From Robiginitomaculum sp. (GTDB taxonomy: Bacteria > Pseudomonadota > Alphaproteobacteria > Caulobacterales > Maricaulaceae): 64,000 nt of DNA. This document shows, piece by piece, positions 1 to 9,057 of this stretch; positions within the stretch are counted from its first letter, which is position 1, and each line of letters begins with the position of its first letter. The position numbers and the translations under genes were made by a program. The notes beneath the pieces were generated by a model. The model did not search any database. It was given only the letters and a program-made list of their open reading frames with translations, and was not told where the DNA came from. The stretch is taken from the NCBI GenBank assembly GCA_002733905.1, contig NVXK01000023.1:1-64000 (forward strand), written 5' to 3'.

Positions 1-1
1 T

Positions 2-112
2 TTCTCATCCTCGTTCGACCACCGCGTTGTCGACGGTATTCACGCCGCAGAGATGATCCAATTTATTAAAGGATTGCTAGAGCATCCTGCTACTTTGTTT
101 ATGGATATATAA
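2..112 (+). CDS. 2-oxoacid dehydrogenase E2 subunit, C-terminal end (partial)
   Basis: Only the last 36 codons are in the window, read in frame 2 from the left edge to a TAA at 110-112. They carry the E2 acyltransferase active-site signature DHRVVDG, followed by the usual short tail ending in FMDI. The gene lies one base before a lipoamide dehydrogenase on the same strand, so it is the E2 of a 2-oxoacid dehydrogenase complex. The E3 sequence type and the other branched-chain catabolic genes in the window favour the branched-chain complex, but the lipoyl and E1-binding domains needed to decide are outside the window. Confidence 0.85.
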   Translation, partial: FSSSFDHRVVDGIHAAEMIQFIKGLLEHPATLFMDI

Positions 113-113
113 A

Positions 114-1529
114 ATGTCAACAACACCCCAATCTGAAAACCTAACATGTGATGTCCTCGTTGTTGGTTCTGGCCCCGGCGGCTATGTCGCTGCTATTCGC
201 GCAGGGCAAGTTGGACTTGATACAATTTTGGTAGAGAAAGACCGCCTTGGCGGCACATGTCTTATTCGCGGCTGCATCCCTTCCAAAGCCTTGATTGAGG
301 CGGCCGAACATTTTGCCAAAGCCAATGAAAATACTACGGATAATAAATTCGGCATTTCGGCCTCCACCCCAACACTCGACTTCAGCAAGACCATTGCGTG
401 GAAAGACGGCATTACCGATCAACTCAGCTCTGGCGTAGCAGGGCTTTTAAAAGCCGCGAATGTACGCGTGGTTGAAGGTTGGGCGAAATTTGAAAACGCA
501 AAATCATGCACAGTCGACGATACACATATTACCGCAAAAAATGTCATTCTTGCCAATGGCAGCGTGGCCGTTGAAATCCCAAGCTTGCCATATGGTGGCC
601 CTGTCATTTCCTCTACCGAAGCGCTTGACCTTGTTGAAGTGCCAAAAACCATGGCCGTAATTGGGGCGGGTTATATTGGCATGGAGCTTGGCATTGCCTA
701 TAGCAAGCTTGGCTGTGACGTGACATTTATTGAAGCGAGCGCAAATATATTACCAGGGTTTGATAAACAGCTTAGCGCCCCGATTGCCAAGACACTTCGT
801 GATTTGGGTATTCATGTCCACAAAAACTGTTTTGCTAAATCTGTCAGCTCTAAAGGCGGCATTCATACACTTCATTTCGAAACCCAAAAAGGTGAGGAGC
901 AAACCCTTACCGTAGAAAAAATTCTTGTCACAGTTGGGCGAAAGCCCTGCACCCAAGGATGGGGGCTTGAGAACATGGCGATTGATATGGATGGTCAGTT
1001 TGTTAAAGTGAATGATAAATGCCAAACGGCCATGTCGGGCGTTTACGCGATTGGTGATTTAGTTGGCGAACCTATGCTGGCCCATAAAGCCACAGCCCAA
1101 GGGGAAATGGTCGCTGAAGTCATTGCGGGGCATAAAACCAGTTTTAACCCCGCCGCTATTCCTGCCATTTGTTTTTCTGATCCTGAAATCATATCGGTTG
1201 GTGTGACACCGCAAGACGTGCTCGACAAGGGCCTCGAGACTATAGAGGGTAAATTCCGCTGGGCGGCAAATGGTCGCGCCCTCACGACAGGTACTGCGGA
1301 TGGTGGCGGTTTCATCCGTATCATTGCCTTGCAAAATACAGGGCGTATCATTGGCATACAGGCCGTTGGGCGTCATATCTCAGAGCTTTCAGGGGAATTT
1401 GTCCTCGCGATTGAAATGTGTTCTACATTGGAAGATGTGGCCTCTACAATTCACGCACATCCAAGCCTGTCGGAAGCCTTTATGGAGGCGGCATTGCACG
1501 CGCTTGGTCGTCCCTTGCATTCCACGTAA
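114..1529 (+). CDS. lpdA: Dihydrolipoamide dehydrogenase (E3)
   Basis: This 471-residue flavoprotein reoxidises the lipoyl groups of a 2-oxoacid dehydrogenase complex with NAD+. Visible features are the FAD-binding GSGPGG at 18-23, the redox disulfide Cys49/Cys54 in GGTCLIRGC, a second nucleotide fold around VIGAGYIGMELG, the late FAD motif YAIGD, and the C-terminal His449/Glu454 pair in HPSLSE. The start codon lies one base after the E2 stop, so the two are cotranscribed and translationally coupled. The active-site segment reads LIRGC instead of the common LNVGC, a variant I associate with the branched-chain complex E3. That assignment is inference; the lipoamide dehydrogenase family call is firm. 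Confidence 0.95.
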   Translation: MSTTPQSENLTCDVLVVGSGPGGYVAAIRAGQVGLDTILVEKDRLGGTCLIRGCIPSKALIEAAEHFAKANENTTDNKFGISASTPTLDFSKTIAWKDGITDQLSSGVAGLLKAANVRVVEGWAKFENAKSCTVDDTHITAKNVILANGSVAVEIPSLPYGGPVISSTEALDLVEVPKTMAVIGAGYIGMELGIAYSKLGCDVTFIEASANILPGFDKQLSAPIAKTLRDLGIHVHKNCFAKSVSSKGGIHTLHFETQKGEEQTLTVEKILVTVGRKPCTQGWGLENMAIDMDGQFVKVNDKCQTAMSGVYAIGDLVGEPMLAHKATAQGEMVAEVIAGHKTSFNPAAIPAICFSDPEIISVGVTPQDVLDKGLETIEGKFRWAANGRALTTGTADGGGFIRIIALQNTGRIIGIQAVGRHISELSGEFVLAIEMCSTLEDVASTIHAHPSLSEAFMEAALHALGRPLHST

Positions 1530-1568
1530 TATTTGCCAATTTTCCACTGCCCAGACGCAAATTTTCGC

Positions 1569-1597
1569 TTGGCAGGGCATTTATTATAGCCTATACG
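1569..1597 (+). promoter_or_regulatory. Possible sigma70-type promoter of the CAT-anticodon tRNA
   Basis: TTGGCA at 1569-1574 and TATACG at 1592-1597 are separated by exactly 17 bases, about 50 bases before the tRNA. This is a sequence match only. Confidence 0.35.
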
Positions 1598-1645
1598 CAC
1601 ACAGCTTACCCTCTGGTTCATTCGATTGGGTAAGCGGATTGGAAT

Positions 1646-1722
1646 GGTGGGGTAGCTCAGCTGGTTAGAGCGCAGGACTCATAATCCTGAGGTCGTGAGT
1701 TCAAGTCTCACTCTCACTACCA
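1646..1722 (+). tRNA. tRNA with CAT anticodon (elongator Met, or Ile2 if lysidine-modified)
   Basis: A full 77-base cloverleaf is visible. The acceptor arms 1646-1652 and 1712-1718 pair with three G-U pairs. The D arm follows GTAGCTCAG, the anticodon stem is CAGGA/TCCTG with loop CTCATAA, and the T arm is GTGAG-TTCAAGT-CTCAC. An encoded CCA ends the gene at 1722. CAT can be elongator Met or lysidine-modified Ile2, and I cannot separate them by eye. The 3' part of the gene is the left end of a 49-bp direct repeat, so this tRNA served as an integration site. Confidence 0.93.
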
Positions 1723-1727
1723 ATTTA
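1679..1727 (+). repeat. Left attachment-type direct repeat within the tRNA
   Basis: These 49 bases, running from the anticodon loop through CCA and five bases beyond, recur at 3245-3293 with one mismatch (G at 1695, A at 3261). A copy of a tRNA 3' end at a distance is the classic footprint of tyrosine-recombinase integration. Confidence 0.85.
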
Positions 1728-1731
1728 CTCC

Positions 1732-1902
1732 TTAAAACTGCTTATCATAATTCACAGCACAAGATAGCTTGTGGTCATTATGAAACGGACAAATGATCTT
1801 GATCTGATCCCCCTGCCTACTCTCTTCAATCCCGTAATGTGCAAGCACACCACGAAAATCTAAGTTCTCACGAACCGTCTTAAAGTCTACCCATTTTGCC
1901 AT
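1732..1902 (-). pseudogene. Truncated CHC2 zinc-finger (DNA primase-type) gene
   Basis: The 56-residue frame begins MAKWVDFKTV after a GGAG ribosome site eight bases upstream of 1902 and reads into CPFH, the first half of a CHC2 zinc finger. This resembles the N-terminus of primases on plasmids and integrative elements. The later Cys-x2-Cys half of the finger and everything after it are missing. The stop codon falls five bases from the tRNA-derived repeat, so the gene was cut by recombination at the island edge. An in-frame ATG at 1917 is possible but lacks a ribosome site. It is unlikely to be functional. Confidence 0.6.
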
Positions 1903-2136
1903 GTTGTAATCTCCCATATGACTGCTGATTAAGGAGACGTAATTGTAACATGTTGAAACGCTGATCTTAGGGTCTTAAATATGACACATTAAATTTGATT
2001 TGAGACTTTATTTTAAACCACCGTTTTCACTTGAAAATCATACCCAAATTCGAAGATTCAATAATAGTCATTTTCGAGCCGCTAATATTGCTTTATGATA
2101 AATGGTCTTGAATGGCTATATTAAGGAGTATTCAGA

Positions 2137-2652
2137 GTGAAACACTTTTCTCTTATTATTTTATCTTCAATTTTGATGTCTTGTCACTCCACGAAAACGA
2201 TCGTAAATAACGATGTATCGACAATTGGCGAGTGCGGTGATGTTCATGTGAAATCTGAAAAAGAGATTAAAGAAATCAAAGATACAATTTTTAAAGATAC
2301 ATTTGATGACAAAATTTTTTTAGAATCATGGTTTGTTTCTGTACCGCCAACATACAAAACTGTCGACGGGGAGGTCATCGGTTCTACGATCACCTATGAT
2401 GTTGTACAAGCCGATTACAAAACAGTCAAAGGTGTAATTACTGTCAAACCTTATTGTTATAAAATGGTTGTAGATGGTGATGGTAGGTTACAAAAAGAAT
2501 TTACTCCCCCTACTTTGATGCGGTATCATCGCATTAAAATGGTGTCCCCCGCTCAAATCGTGAAGCGCGTTGTGCCGTATAAAACCATTGACGGTAAGAC
2601 CCGTGTTGCCATTAGACCCGGTTACGTTGTGGAGAAGTTCTTGTCTTTTTAG
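2137..2652 (+). CDS. Putative lipoprotein of unknown function (island gene)
   Basis: The 171-residue product starts with a short lipoprotein signal, with LMSC as lipobox (Cys16), so it should be anchored to a membrane on the periplasmic side. An AAGGAG ribosome site precedes the ATG. The mature part is rich in Lys, Val and Tyr and has a loose internal repeat: YKTVDG, YKTVKG and YKTIDG recur, each followed by alternating Val/Ile and a Pro. Degenerate tandem segments of this type occur in some envelope proteins, but I do not recognise the family. Codon use is more AT-rich than in the flanking genes, fitting acquisition with the tRNA-flanked element. No partner gene survives beside it. Confidence 0.7.
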   Translation: MKHFSLIILSSILMSCHSTKTIVNNDVSTIGECGDVHVKSEKEIKEIKDTIFKDTFDDKIFLESWFVSVPPTYKTVDGEVIGSTITYDVVQADYKTVKGVITVKPYCYKMVVDGDGRLQKEFTPPTLMRYHRIKMVSPAQIVKRVVPYKTIDGKTRVAIRPGYVVEKFLSF

Positions 2653-2992
2653 TATAACTTAATTCACTGACACAACCGCTCAGCGTAACACGTATAGCTC
2701 CCTTGTTTGCTGTAAGGGATAATGTCAAAATTTCAATACAAAAAAGAAAGATCATATGAAAGCCACGCGTCATTTATATAGGTGTCTTTATGTTTTTATT
2801 TAAAAAACTTAACCCAATCAGAGGATTGTCAAAACGGCAATCAAAACCGCCTTAAAAAATGCTAAAATCATTATCCAAAACACTTTGCAAGCAACGTATG
2901 CTATCTAGGCGTTACAGAACAAAGCAAACTGATTAGCCTCCCCAAGAGCAACTTTATTGCGGCCCTTTAGAACCGTGTGTTGGTTCCAGCGC
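2653..2992. other. Intergenic stretch inside the island, no gene seen
   Basis: This AT-rich sequence has stops in all frames; the longest start-to-stop frames I see are under 30 codons. There is no convincing hairpin terminator or promoter pair. It is probably decayed element sequence. Confidence 0.5.
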
Positions 2993-3220
2993 TTATGTTT
3001 TTTGATCATACACAACTATATATATTGGCACCTTAAAAGCATCCAACAAGAATCTCTGGATTTCATTATCCCAGACTGATCGTAGGCGACCTATGTATGT
3101 GATTGAGCAGACTGGAAAATGAAAGTTTTGATATTGATAATGACATTCCATTTTAGGGGCCAACAACTCCCAACACTTGGCAATTGCCTCTAACGGATTG
3201 GCTAATCGCCTTGCTATCAC
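2993..3220 (-). CDS. Doubtful small ORF next to the right repeat
   Basis: The 75-codon frame has no recognisable motif, no clear ribosome site and lies in degenerate island sequence. It contains none of the tyrosine-recombinase signatures one would expect beside an attachment site. It could be a fragment of an element gene or chance. Its product is moderately charged with no signal peptide or membrane segment. Confidence 0.2.
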   Translation of the reverse strand: MIARRLANPLEAIAKCWELLAPKMECHYQYQNFHFPVCSITYIGRLRSVWDNEIQRFLLDAFKVPIYIVVYDQKT

Positions 3221-3244
3221 GGTATGACAACCGTAGGGGGAAAT

Positions 3245-3293
3245 TCATAATCCTGAGGTCATGAGTTCAAGTCTCACTCTCACTACCAATTTA
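3245..3293 (+). repeat. Right attachment-type direct repeat (tRNA 3' end copy)
   Basis: It matches 1679-1727 at 48 of 49 positions, including the T arm and the CCA. The one change (A at 3261) disrupts a T-stem pair. The sequence upstream has no acceptor, D-arm or anticodon 5' strand, so this is a repeat and not a second tRNA. Confidence 0.85.
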
Positions 3294-3358
3294 TTCGCTA
3301 GGCGATCTAGCTTCGCGTAAATTTTATTTTTATGTAGATTAGACGCAACTCCACTCAA

Positions 3359-4573
3359 CTATGCGACTTTGCGGTTTACGGTGGGGAGTGCGTTCATTAT
3401 GTCTTCGAGGATATCGTACACGTTTTCAAGGCCGACAGAAATACGGATAAGCCCTTCGCTAATGCCATGGTCTGTCAGTTCTTCTGGCGTATAGGTTGAA
3501 TGGGTCATGCTGGCAGGATGTTGAACAAGTGTTTCGCAATCACCAAGGCTTACTGCGCGTTTAATTAAATTCATCCTATTCATAGTTGCGATACCGCCTT
3601 GGCGACCACCGCTAACTTCGAATGCAATCATACCGCCGAAATCAGACATTTGCTGTTTTGCCAACCTGTGTTGTTCAAAACTTTTCAAACCTGGAAAATA
3701 GATTTTTTCGACTGCGCCGTGTACTTCCAGCGCACGGGCTATGGTCATGGCGCTTTCGCAATGACGTTCCATACGAAGTTCGAGCGTTTTCAAACCGCGC
3801 ATAACAAGCATGGCCGTAAACGGCGACATGATAGACCCCGTCATGTCTTTCATGCCTTCAAGACGTACACGCATTATATCTTCTTCGCTACCGACGACAA
3901 GGCCCGCCACGAGGTCGCCGTGTCCGCCCAAATATTTTGTCGCCGAATGCACAACAATATCTGCGCCACGTTCAATGGGGCGTGTCAGCACAGGTGTGGC
4001 ATAAGTATTATCAACGACGGTTCTCGCTCCTGCTGCTTTGGCAATCGCCGAAATTGCGGCAATATCAACAAGGCGCATATTTGGATTTGCAGGGGTTTCA
4101 AAATAAACGAGTTTGGTTTTAACATTAATCGCCTGCGCTAAATTTTGCGGATCCGATAAATCAACATGGGTGATTTTGATTCCAAATTTACTGAGGCCAT
4201 GATGGAGAAAAGAGAAGGTACAGCCATACATGGTTTTGTCGACAATCACCTCGTCGCCGACCTCCAAAAACGTCCAAAACACAGAAGTAATCGCCCCCAT
4301 GCCCGAGGCATTGGCCAAGCCAGCTTCTGCACCTTCAAGATTAGCAATACGCCGTTCCAATATATCCAAAGTCGGGTTTGAAACGCGGGAATAAAAATAT
4401 CCTGCCCGTTCCCCTGCAAAAATCTCACCGCCCTCTTCTGCCGTTTCAAAGGTGAAAGTAGAGGTCATATGTAGAGGCGGGGTGAGCGCACCTTGCTCGT
4501 CTTTTGGGTTATATCCATGATGGATTGCCCGTGTCGCAAAGCTAAGTTTTGATTTTGGATTAAAATTACTCAT
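3359..4573 (-). CDS. mdeA: L-methionine gamma-lyase
   Basis: This PLP enzyme is predicted to split methionine into methanethiol, 2-oxobutanoate and ammonia in the cytoplasm. The 404-residue length fits the Cys/Met-metabolism PLP family. Lys213 in SATKYLGGHGD is the PLP lysine and Asp188 in VVDNT contacts the ring nitrogen. The segment MYGCTFSFLHHG places Cys118 where true methionine gamma-lyases have their characteristic cysteine; cystathionine enzymes usually differ there. The C-terminal run VSLGDCETLVQHPASMTHS is also of this type. The gene is divergent from an Lrp-type regulator, as in known mdeR-mdeA pairs. O-succinylhomoserine sulfhydrylase is the main alternative and less likely because of the cysteine. 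Confidence 0.88.
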   Translation of the reverse strand: MSNFNPKSKLSFATRAIHHGYNPKDEQGALTPPLHMTSTFTFETAEEGGEIFAGERAGYFYSRVSNPTLDILERRIANLEGAEAGLANASGMGAITSVFWTFLEVGDEVIVDKTMYGCTFSFLHHGLSKFGIKITHVDLSDPQNLAQAINVKTKLVYFETPANPNMRLVDIAAISAIAKAAGARTVVDNTYATPVLTRPIERGADIVVHSATKYLGGHGDLVAGLVVGSEEDIMRVRLEGMKDMTGSIMSPFTAMLVMRGLKTLELRMERHCESAMTIARALEVHGAVEKIYFPGLKSFEQHRLAKQQMSDFGGMIAFEVSGGRQGGIATMNRMNLIKRAVSLGDCETLVQHPASMTHSTYTPEELTDHGISEGLIRISVGLENVYDILEDIMNALPTVNRKVA

Positions 4574-4684
4574 AAAGTGCGCCTCAGTTTTTCTTAAACA
4601 TTAGCCCATAATTTATAATTAGTGTTGCCAAACTCACCTTGATATTGCTAAATATTGGCAGATACTATCAAAGGAATAATGGTT
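4574..4684. promoter_or_regulatory. Divergent promoter region between mdeA and the Lrp-type gene
   Basis: The 111-base spacer must hold both promoters. It is AT-rich and contains TGCCAA at 4626-4631 and its inverse TTGGCA at 4655-4660, with ATATT steps between. This is the sort of degenerate dyad Lrp-family proteins wrap around. Confidence 0.4.
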
Positions 4685-5143
4685 ATGGACAAAATAGACC
4701 AACACATCATTCGGGAACTGCAACAAAATGGCCGCCTCACAAACAATGAATTGGCCAGTCGGGTTCATTTGTCCCCTTCCCCATGTTTACGGCGCGTACG
4801 TAACCTTGAACAAGCAGGGATCATTGTCGGCTATGCGGCATTAATCGATCAAAAAGCATATGGCTTGCCCGTCACAGTCTTTATTCGCATCAAACTAGAG
4901 CTACACAATAAAGAAGCCGTGCGTGTGTTTGAAGAACGCCTTGGAGAGATCGACGAGATTTTAGATTGCTATCTTATGGCAGGCGATAGTGATTATTTGC
5001 TGCGCGTCATCATTGCGAATCTCGAAGCTTATGAGACATTTATCCGCGAGAAAATTCATCCGATTCCCGCTATCTCGTCTATTGATACAAGCTTTGCCTA
5101 TGGCACATTAAAACGCAATCGTGCCTTCGCCAAAGTCATCTAA
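4685..5143 (+). CDS. Lrp/AsnC-family transcriptional regulator
   Basis: The product has an N-terminal winged helix-turn-helix (IDQHIIRELQQNGRLTNNEL, then the recognition helix around SPSPCLRRVRNLE). A C-terminal RAM ligand-binding domain ends in SFAYGTLKRNRAF. I chose the ATG at 4685 because AAGGA at 4671-4675 lies nine bases before it; an ATG at 4679 is only three bases away. The gene is divergent from mdeA and convergent with putA, whose stop is eight bases from its own. It could be an MdeR-like regulator of methionine catabolism or a PutR-like activator of putA; both are Lrp-family. The divergent arrangement makes mdeA the more likely target. Confidence 0.9.
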   Translation: MDKIDQHIIRELQQNGRLTNNELASRVHLSPSPCLRRVRNLEQAGIIVGYAALIDQKAYGLPVTVFIRIKLELHNKEAVRVFEERLGEIDEILDCYLMAGDSDYLLRVIIANLEAYETFIREKIHPIPAISSIDTSFAYGTLKRNRAFAKVI

Positions 5144-5150
5144 TTAAGCT

Positions 5151-8100
5151 CTAAAGAGAGGCGAGCAAACTAGCATTGCCGCCTGCCGCCGTTGTGTCGA
5201 TTGTGACTGTGCGTTCTAATGCAAATCGTTCAGGCATGTCTTGGGCACTCAACACAGGCAGTATCTTACCTTCGCGGCATTTCACGCGTGCATTTAATAT
5301 GTGTAGATTTTCCCTATCTGAAATCACGCCATCAATGTCGGAATCTATAAATGTCCATGCTTCGTTTTTCGAGATTGGCATGATTGTATTTTTCGGTGCG
5401 CCTGCTTGATCCAAGGCTTCGACCAATTTCATAATATCGCCGATATTATCGATACCCGTTTCGACAAGCACGCTATTGCCTGCACTCAATGCCGTAAACA
5501 TAGCGCGGTGCATATCCACACCACCATTTGCGATCAAAACACCACGCGGAGCATATCTCAGTGTATTTTTCTCTCCCGTTGGGCCTGGCAATATATTTTC
5601 GACATCAAAAATTTTTGTAGATAGTTTCGCGGCATCTTTACACAAACTTGCCATAGACAATCGTGTTGTTCCCAAATATTGCGCTGCAGTATTTAAGACA
5701 GTCGCGCGATCATAATTCTGCCAAGTATTAAAGGCGTGACGTGAACGCGCCAAAGTTTTCAACATGATATTTTTTTCTTCAAGGCTCAATTTTATATGTT
5801 CAGCCTTTAGGTTCGAAACAGGTTCTGGGTTTTGCGTCTCAAGCAATGTCATTTGATAGAGATAATGTGGCCCACCTGCTTTTGGCCCCGTCCCCGACAA
5901 ACCCTCGCCGCCAAAAGGTTGCACGCCGACAACTGCGCCGATTTGGTTGCGGTTAATATATAAATTCCCAACGCAGGCTTTCGCAATTACATTTTCTACC
6001 CGGCTATCTATTCGCGTATGAAGTCCCATTGTTAATCCGTAACCAAGCGCGTTGATATCAGAGACAACCGCGCCGAATTCACTCGCTTTAAACCTCACCA
6101 CATGCAGAACGGGGCCAAAAATTTCGTGTGTAACATCTGCAATTTTTTTAACTTCGAAAGCAATCGGAGTGACAAAAAGGTCCGATTGTAAATTATGCGG
6201 CAAATTGGTTTTATAGATCGTTTTTGCAGTCTCCATTCCACCTATATATTCTCGCAATGTTTGGGCCGCACCCGTGTCGATTACGGGCCCAACATCTGTC
6301 GCAGGATCGGACGGGTCGCCAATATTTAGCAATGCCATTGCGCCCGAGAGCATCTCGGTGAATGCATCTGCTATATCATCTTGCACACACACGATACGGC
6401 ACGCCGAACATCTCTGACCTGCACTTTGAAAGGCGGACGCGACAACATCGTTTACAGCTTGTTCTAGCAAAGCCGTGGAGTCGATAATCATAGCATTAAT
6501 ACCGCCCGTTTCCGCAATCAACGGCGCTGTTGCACGGCCTGTGTCCACAAGTGTTTTGGCGATTTTCTTTGCCGTTGCTGTGGAGCCTGTAAAGCAAACA
6601 CCCGACACTTTTTCCTCGGCCACCAGTCCTGCGCCAATTTCTCCGCCGCCGCACACAAGATGTAGCGCGTCAGCAGGCACGCCTGCCTCTCTTAAAATAT
6701 CAACACATATAGACGCAATGAGCGGCGTTTGTTCCGCAGGTTTTGCAATGACAGAATTACCAGCGGCAAGCGCCGCCGCAACTTGTCCAATGAAAATCGC
6801 GAGTGGGAAATTCCACGGAGAAATACAGGCCATAACACCAAGTGGTTTTCGCTCTTTGAACGCATCATCTTCACACCTATCAGCGTAATAGCGACAAAAA
6901 TCCACGGCTTCCGCTATTTCTGCTACCGCGTCATTTAATGATTTCCCTGCTTCGCGTACAAGCAATGGCAATAATATTGGCGTTTGATTTTCGAGGCGTA
7001 TTGCAGCGTCACGCAGAATAGATGCGCGTTTATTATGTGGTGTTTGTGACCAGTTGGATGCGTGTGCTTTCGTGACAGCTTTGCTTATTTGTGCAGATGT
7101 GTTTTGGAAAACATGGCCGACACATTCTTGCTGATTGGCGGGGTTATAAATTTCGTGAGCGTGTTTTTTCACGCCTTTGCCGGCAATATAAAACGGTGGG
7201 GCATCAAACCATGTTTGCACGTCTGCGAGCATATGTATTTGCGTAAGATCGAGACCTTTGGCCGCCAGACGTTCTTGATTTAAATAATCACGCGGCATAG
7301 GCAGGGCAGGGTTTTGGGCCTGTATATTTTCACCAATTCGGTCTTGTGGATCGCGTACAATGTCAGAAATTTCAACATCTGGGTCGACCAATTGATTGAC
7401 GAAGGATGAGTTCGCCCCGTTCTCGAGCAGACGCCGCACAAGATAGGGGAGCAAGTCGGCGTGTTGCCCAACTGGCGCGTAGATACGGCTCGACGCACCG
7501 TGTTTTTCGACCAAACAGCGGTGCAAAGCTTCGCCCATGCCGTGCAAACACTGAAATTCATACGCGGCATTATCGGGAGCAAGCTCTAACACCACGGCAG
7601 CCGTGTGGGCATTATGTGTGGCAAATTGCGGAAAGACCACATCCAGATTATCAAACAAATATTTCGCACAGGCTATGTAGGAGACATCTGTATTTTCTTT
7701 GCGCGTAAAGACAGGGTAATCCGACAACCCCATTTCTTGGGCACGTTTAATTTCGCTGTCCCAATACGCGCCTTTGACAAGGCGAATAGCAATTTTACGG
7801 CTTTGCTTTTTTGCCTCATGCACAAGCCATTTTAACGTGGCACTTGCGCGGCGTTGATAGGCTTGCACGACGATACTCAAGCCGTTCCATCCTATGAGTT
7901 CCGGGTCTGCGAGCAAGTTTTTCACAACCATCAACGACACTTCGAGACGTTCGGCTTCTTCTGCGTCAATCGCCAAACCAAAACCGCCCTGTTTACAGAC
8001 GAGGGCAAGTTCTTTTACACGTGCCGTCAGGGCAGGTACACAAGACGCATGTTGTGCCAACTCATATCGCGGGTGAATTGCTGATAGTTTTACAGACAAG

Positions 8101-8795
8101 TCGCCGAATGTTTCGCCGCTCGCGACAAGTGCATTTACGGCACGTAAATATGCTGCGAAATAACGGTCAGCATCCTCTTGCGTAATGGCGGCTTCACCGA
8201 GCATGTCATAGGAAAAATAAAACCCTATTTTGCCTGATTTTGACTTATGTAATTTACGTGATGTTTTGATTGCCGCGTCAATTGTTTTGCCCAAAACAAA
8301 ATGTTCACCCATAATGACCATGGCTTGATTTACGGCGAGCCCTAACACTTTATCACCTAAACGCGCAACGAGAGAACGACCTTCCACGCCGCCGGATTTT
8401 TCAATCCATTTCTTTGCAATACGCAGCCCAGTCGTTGACATATTGACAAGAGCAGAGCTTGCTTTGCCTGCATGGTCACGCCAGTCCCCCGCGATTAAAC
8501 GGTCTCGCATAAGTTGGTTTCGCGTTGCCTTGTCTGGCGTTCGCAAGAGAGCTTCGGCAAGGCGCATCAACACTACGCCTTCAGTCGTAGATAGTCCGTA
8601 CTCAAGTAAAAACCTATCTATCAACGGAATTTTTTGATCGCTATGACGAAGAATTTCGACAATGCCAACAGCGCGGTTTTCAGCGCTTTTGCGTTGCTGT
8701 GCGCTTAGTCCAATTTGCGTCTGTAAAGTCGACAGGATTTCACCCTCCTCAATGAGGTATAAATCACTTAACACTTGATCAAATGGATTTGTCAT
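5151..8795 (-). CDS. putA: Bifunctional proline dehydrogenase / glutamate semialdehyde dehydrogenase PutA
   Basis: PutA oxidises proline to glutamate in two steps, passing electrons from FAD to the membrane quinone pool. About 1214 residues remain when the ATG at 8795 is used; it has AGGAG seven bases upstream, unlike the one at 8828. The N-terminal third is the PRODH arm and barrel ([17 protein letters not shown], then the substrate-site segment [10 protein letters not shown]). The centre is the aldehyde dehydrogenase with Glu in ETGG and the nucleophile Cys in GQRCSACR. The C-terminus is the long type, closing with [10 protein letters not shown]. There is no N-terminal ribbon-helix-helix DNA-binding domain, so this is a non-autoregulatory PutA. 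A small dyad (AACTT-ATAA-AAGTT) lies at 8887-8900 upstream. Confidence 0.97.
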   Translation of the reverse strand: MTNPFDQVLSDLYLIEEGEILSTLQTQIGLSAQQRKSAENRAVGIVEILRHSDQKIPLIDRFLLEYGLSTTEGVVLMRLAEALLRTPDKATRNQLMRDRLIAGDWRDHAGKASSALVNMSTTGLRIAKKWIEKSGGVEGRSLVARLGDKVLGLAVNQAMVIMGEHFVLGKTIDAAIKTSRKLHKSKSGKIGFYFSYDMLGEAAITQEDADRYFAAYLRAVNALVASGETFGDLSVKLSAIHPRYELAQHASCVPALTARVKELALVCKQGGFGLAIDAEEAERLEVSLMVVKNLLADPELIGWNGLSIVVQAYQRRASATLKWLVHEAKKQSRKIAIRLVKGAYWDSEIKRAQEMGLSDYPVFTRKENTDVSYIACAKYLFDNLDVVFPQFATHNAHTAAVVLELAPDNAAYEFQCLHGMGEALHRCLVEKHGASSRIYAPVGQHADLLPYLVRRLLENGANSSFVNQLVDPDVEISDIVRDPQDRIGENIQAQNPALPMPRDYLNQERLAAKGLDLTQIHMLADVQTWFDAPPFYIAGKGVKKHAHEIYNPANQQECVGHVFQNTSAQISKAVTKAHASNWSQTPHNKRASILRDAAIRLENQTPILLPLLVREAGKSLNDAVAEIAEAVDFCRYYADRCEDDAFKERKPLGVMACISPWNFPLAIFIGQVAAALAAGNSVIAKPAEQTPLIASICVDILREAGVPADALHLVCGGGEIGAGLVAEEKVSGVCFTGSTATAKKIAKTLVDTGRATAPLIAETGGINAMIIDSTALLEQAVNDVVASAFQSAGQRCSACRIVCVQDDIADAFTEMLSGAMALLNIGDPSDPATDVGPVIDTGAAQTLREYIGGMETAKTIYKTNLPHNLQSDLFVTPIAFEVKKIADVTHEIFGPVLHVVRFKASEFGAVVSDINALGYGLTMGLHTRIDSRVENVIAKACVGNLYINRNQIGAVVGVQPFGGEGLSGTGPKAGGPHYLYQMTLLETQNPEPVSNLKAEHIKLSLEEKNIMLKTLARSRHAFNTWQNYDRATVLNTAAQYLGTTRLSMASLCKDAAKLSTKIFDVENILPGPTGEKNTLRYAPRGVLIANGGVDMHRAMFTALSAGNSVLVETGIDNIGDIMKLVEALDQAGAPKNTIMPISKNEAWTFIDSDIDGVISDRENLHILNARVKCREGKILPVLSAQDMPERFALERTVTIDTTAAGGNASLLASL

Positions 8796-9057
8796 GACGA
8801 GGCTCCTACTTATTTCCTCCATCATCACCCATTTTAGTATGTGATTGCGCCCTATTATTTGTAATTTTGGATGATAAATATCCTAGAACTTATAAAAGTT
8901 GGCATTTATTCGTCGAAATACTAAATAAAACTGATTAATCAACCTATGTTTAATTCTTGAAGCTATTTTAAAATATGCAGTTGGAAAGGCTTTCACATTG
9001 TATTTTCCGTGTTATTTTGCTAGTTTCCAGATTACACCGCCACACAGGAAAATCGAC

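Larger units (their letters stand above)
1679..3293. mobile_element. Remnant of an integrative element in a tRNA gene
   Basis: The segment is bounded by the 49-bp direct repeats 1679-1727 and 3245-3293. It is visibly richer in A and T than the flanks. It holds a CHC2-type primase fragment cut at the left repeat, a lipoprotein of unknown function and a doubtful small frame. There is no integrase or excisionase, so it is most likely a decayed or internally deleted element that can no longer move by itself. The second repeat lacks the 5' half of a tRNA and is not a gene. Confidence 0.7.

Noticed and set aside
3245-3293. Second tRNA gene
   Set aside because: Only the 3' part of a tRNA is present, with a mutated T stem and no 5' half.
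3599-4141. A 180-codon plus-strand frame opposite mdeA
   Set aside because: It is the antisense shadow of a well-supported gene, with His/Cys/Phe-rich composition and no motif or ribosome site.
6475-6888. A 137-codon plus-strand frame opposite putA
   Set aside because: It is an Ala/Ser/Pro-rich shadow of the aldehyde dehydrogenase domain without a ribosome site.
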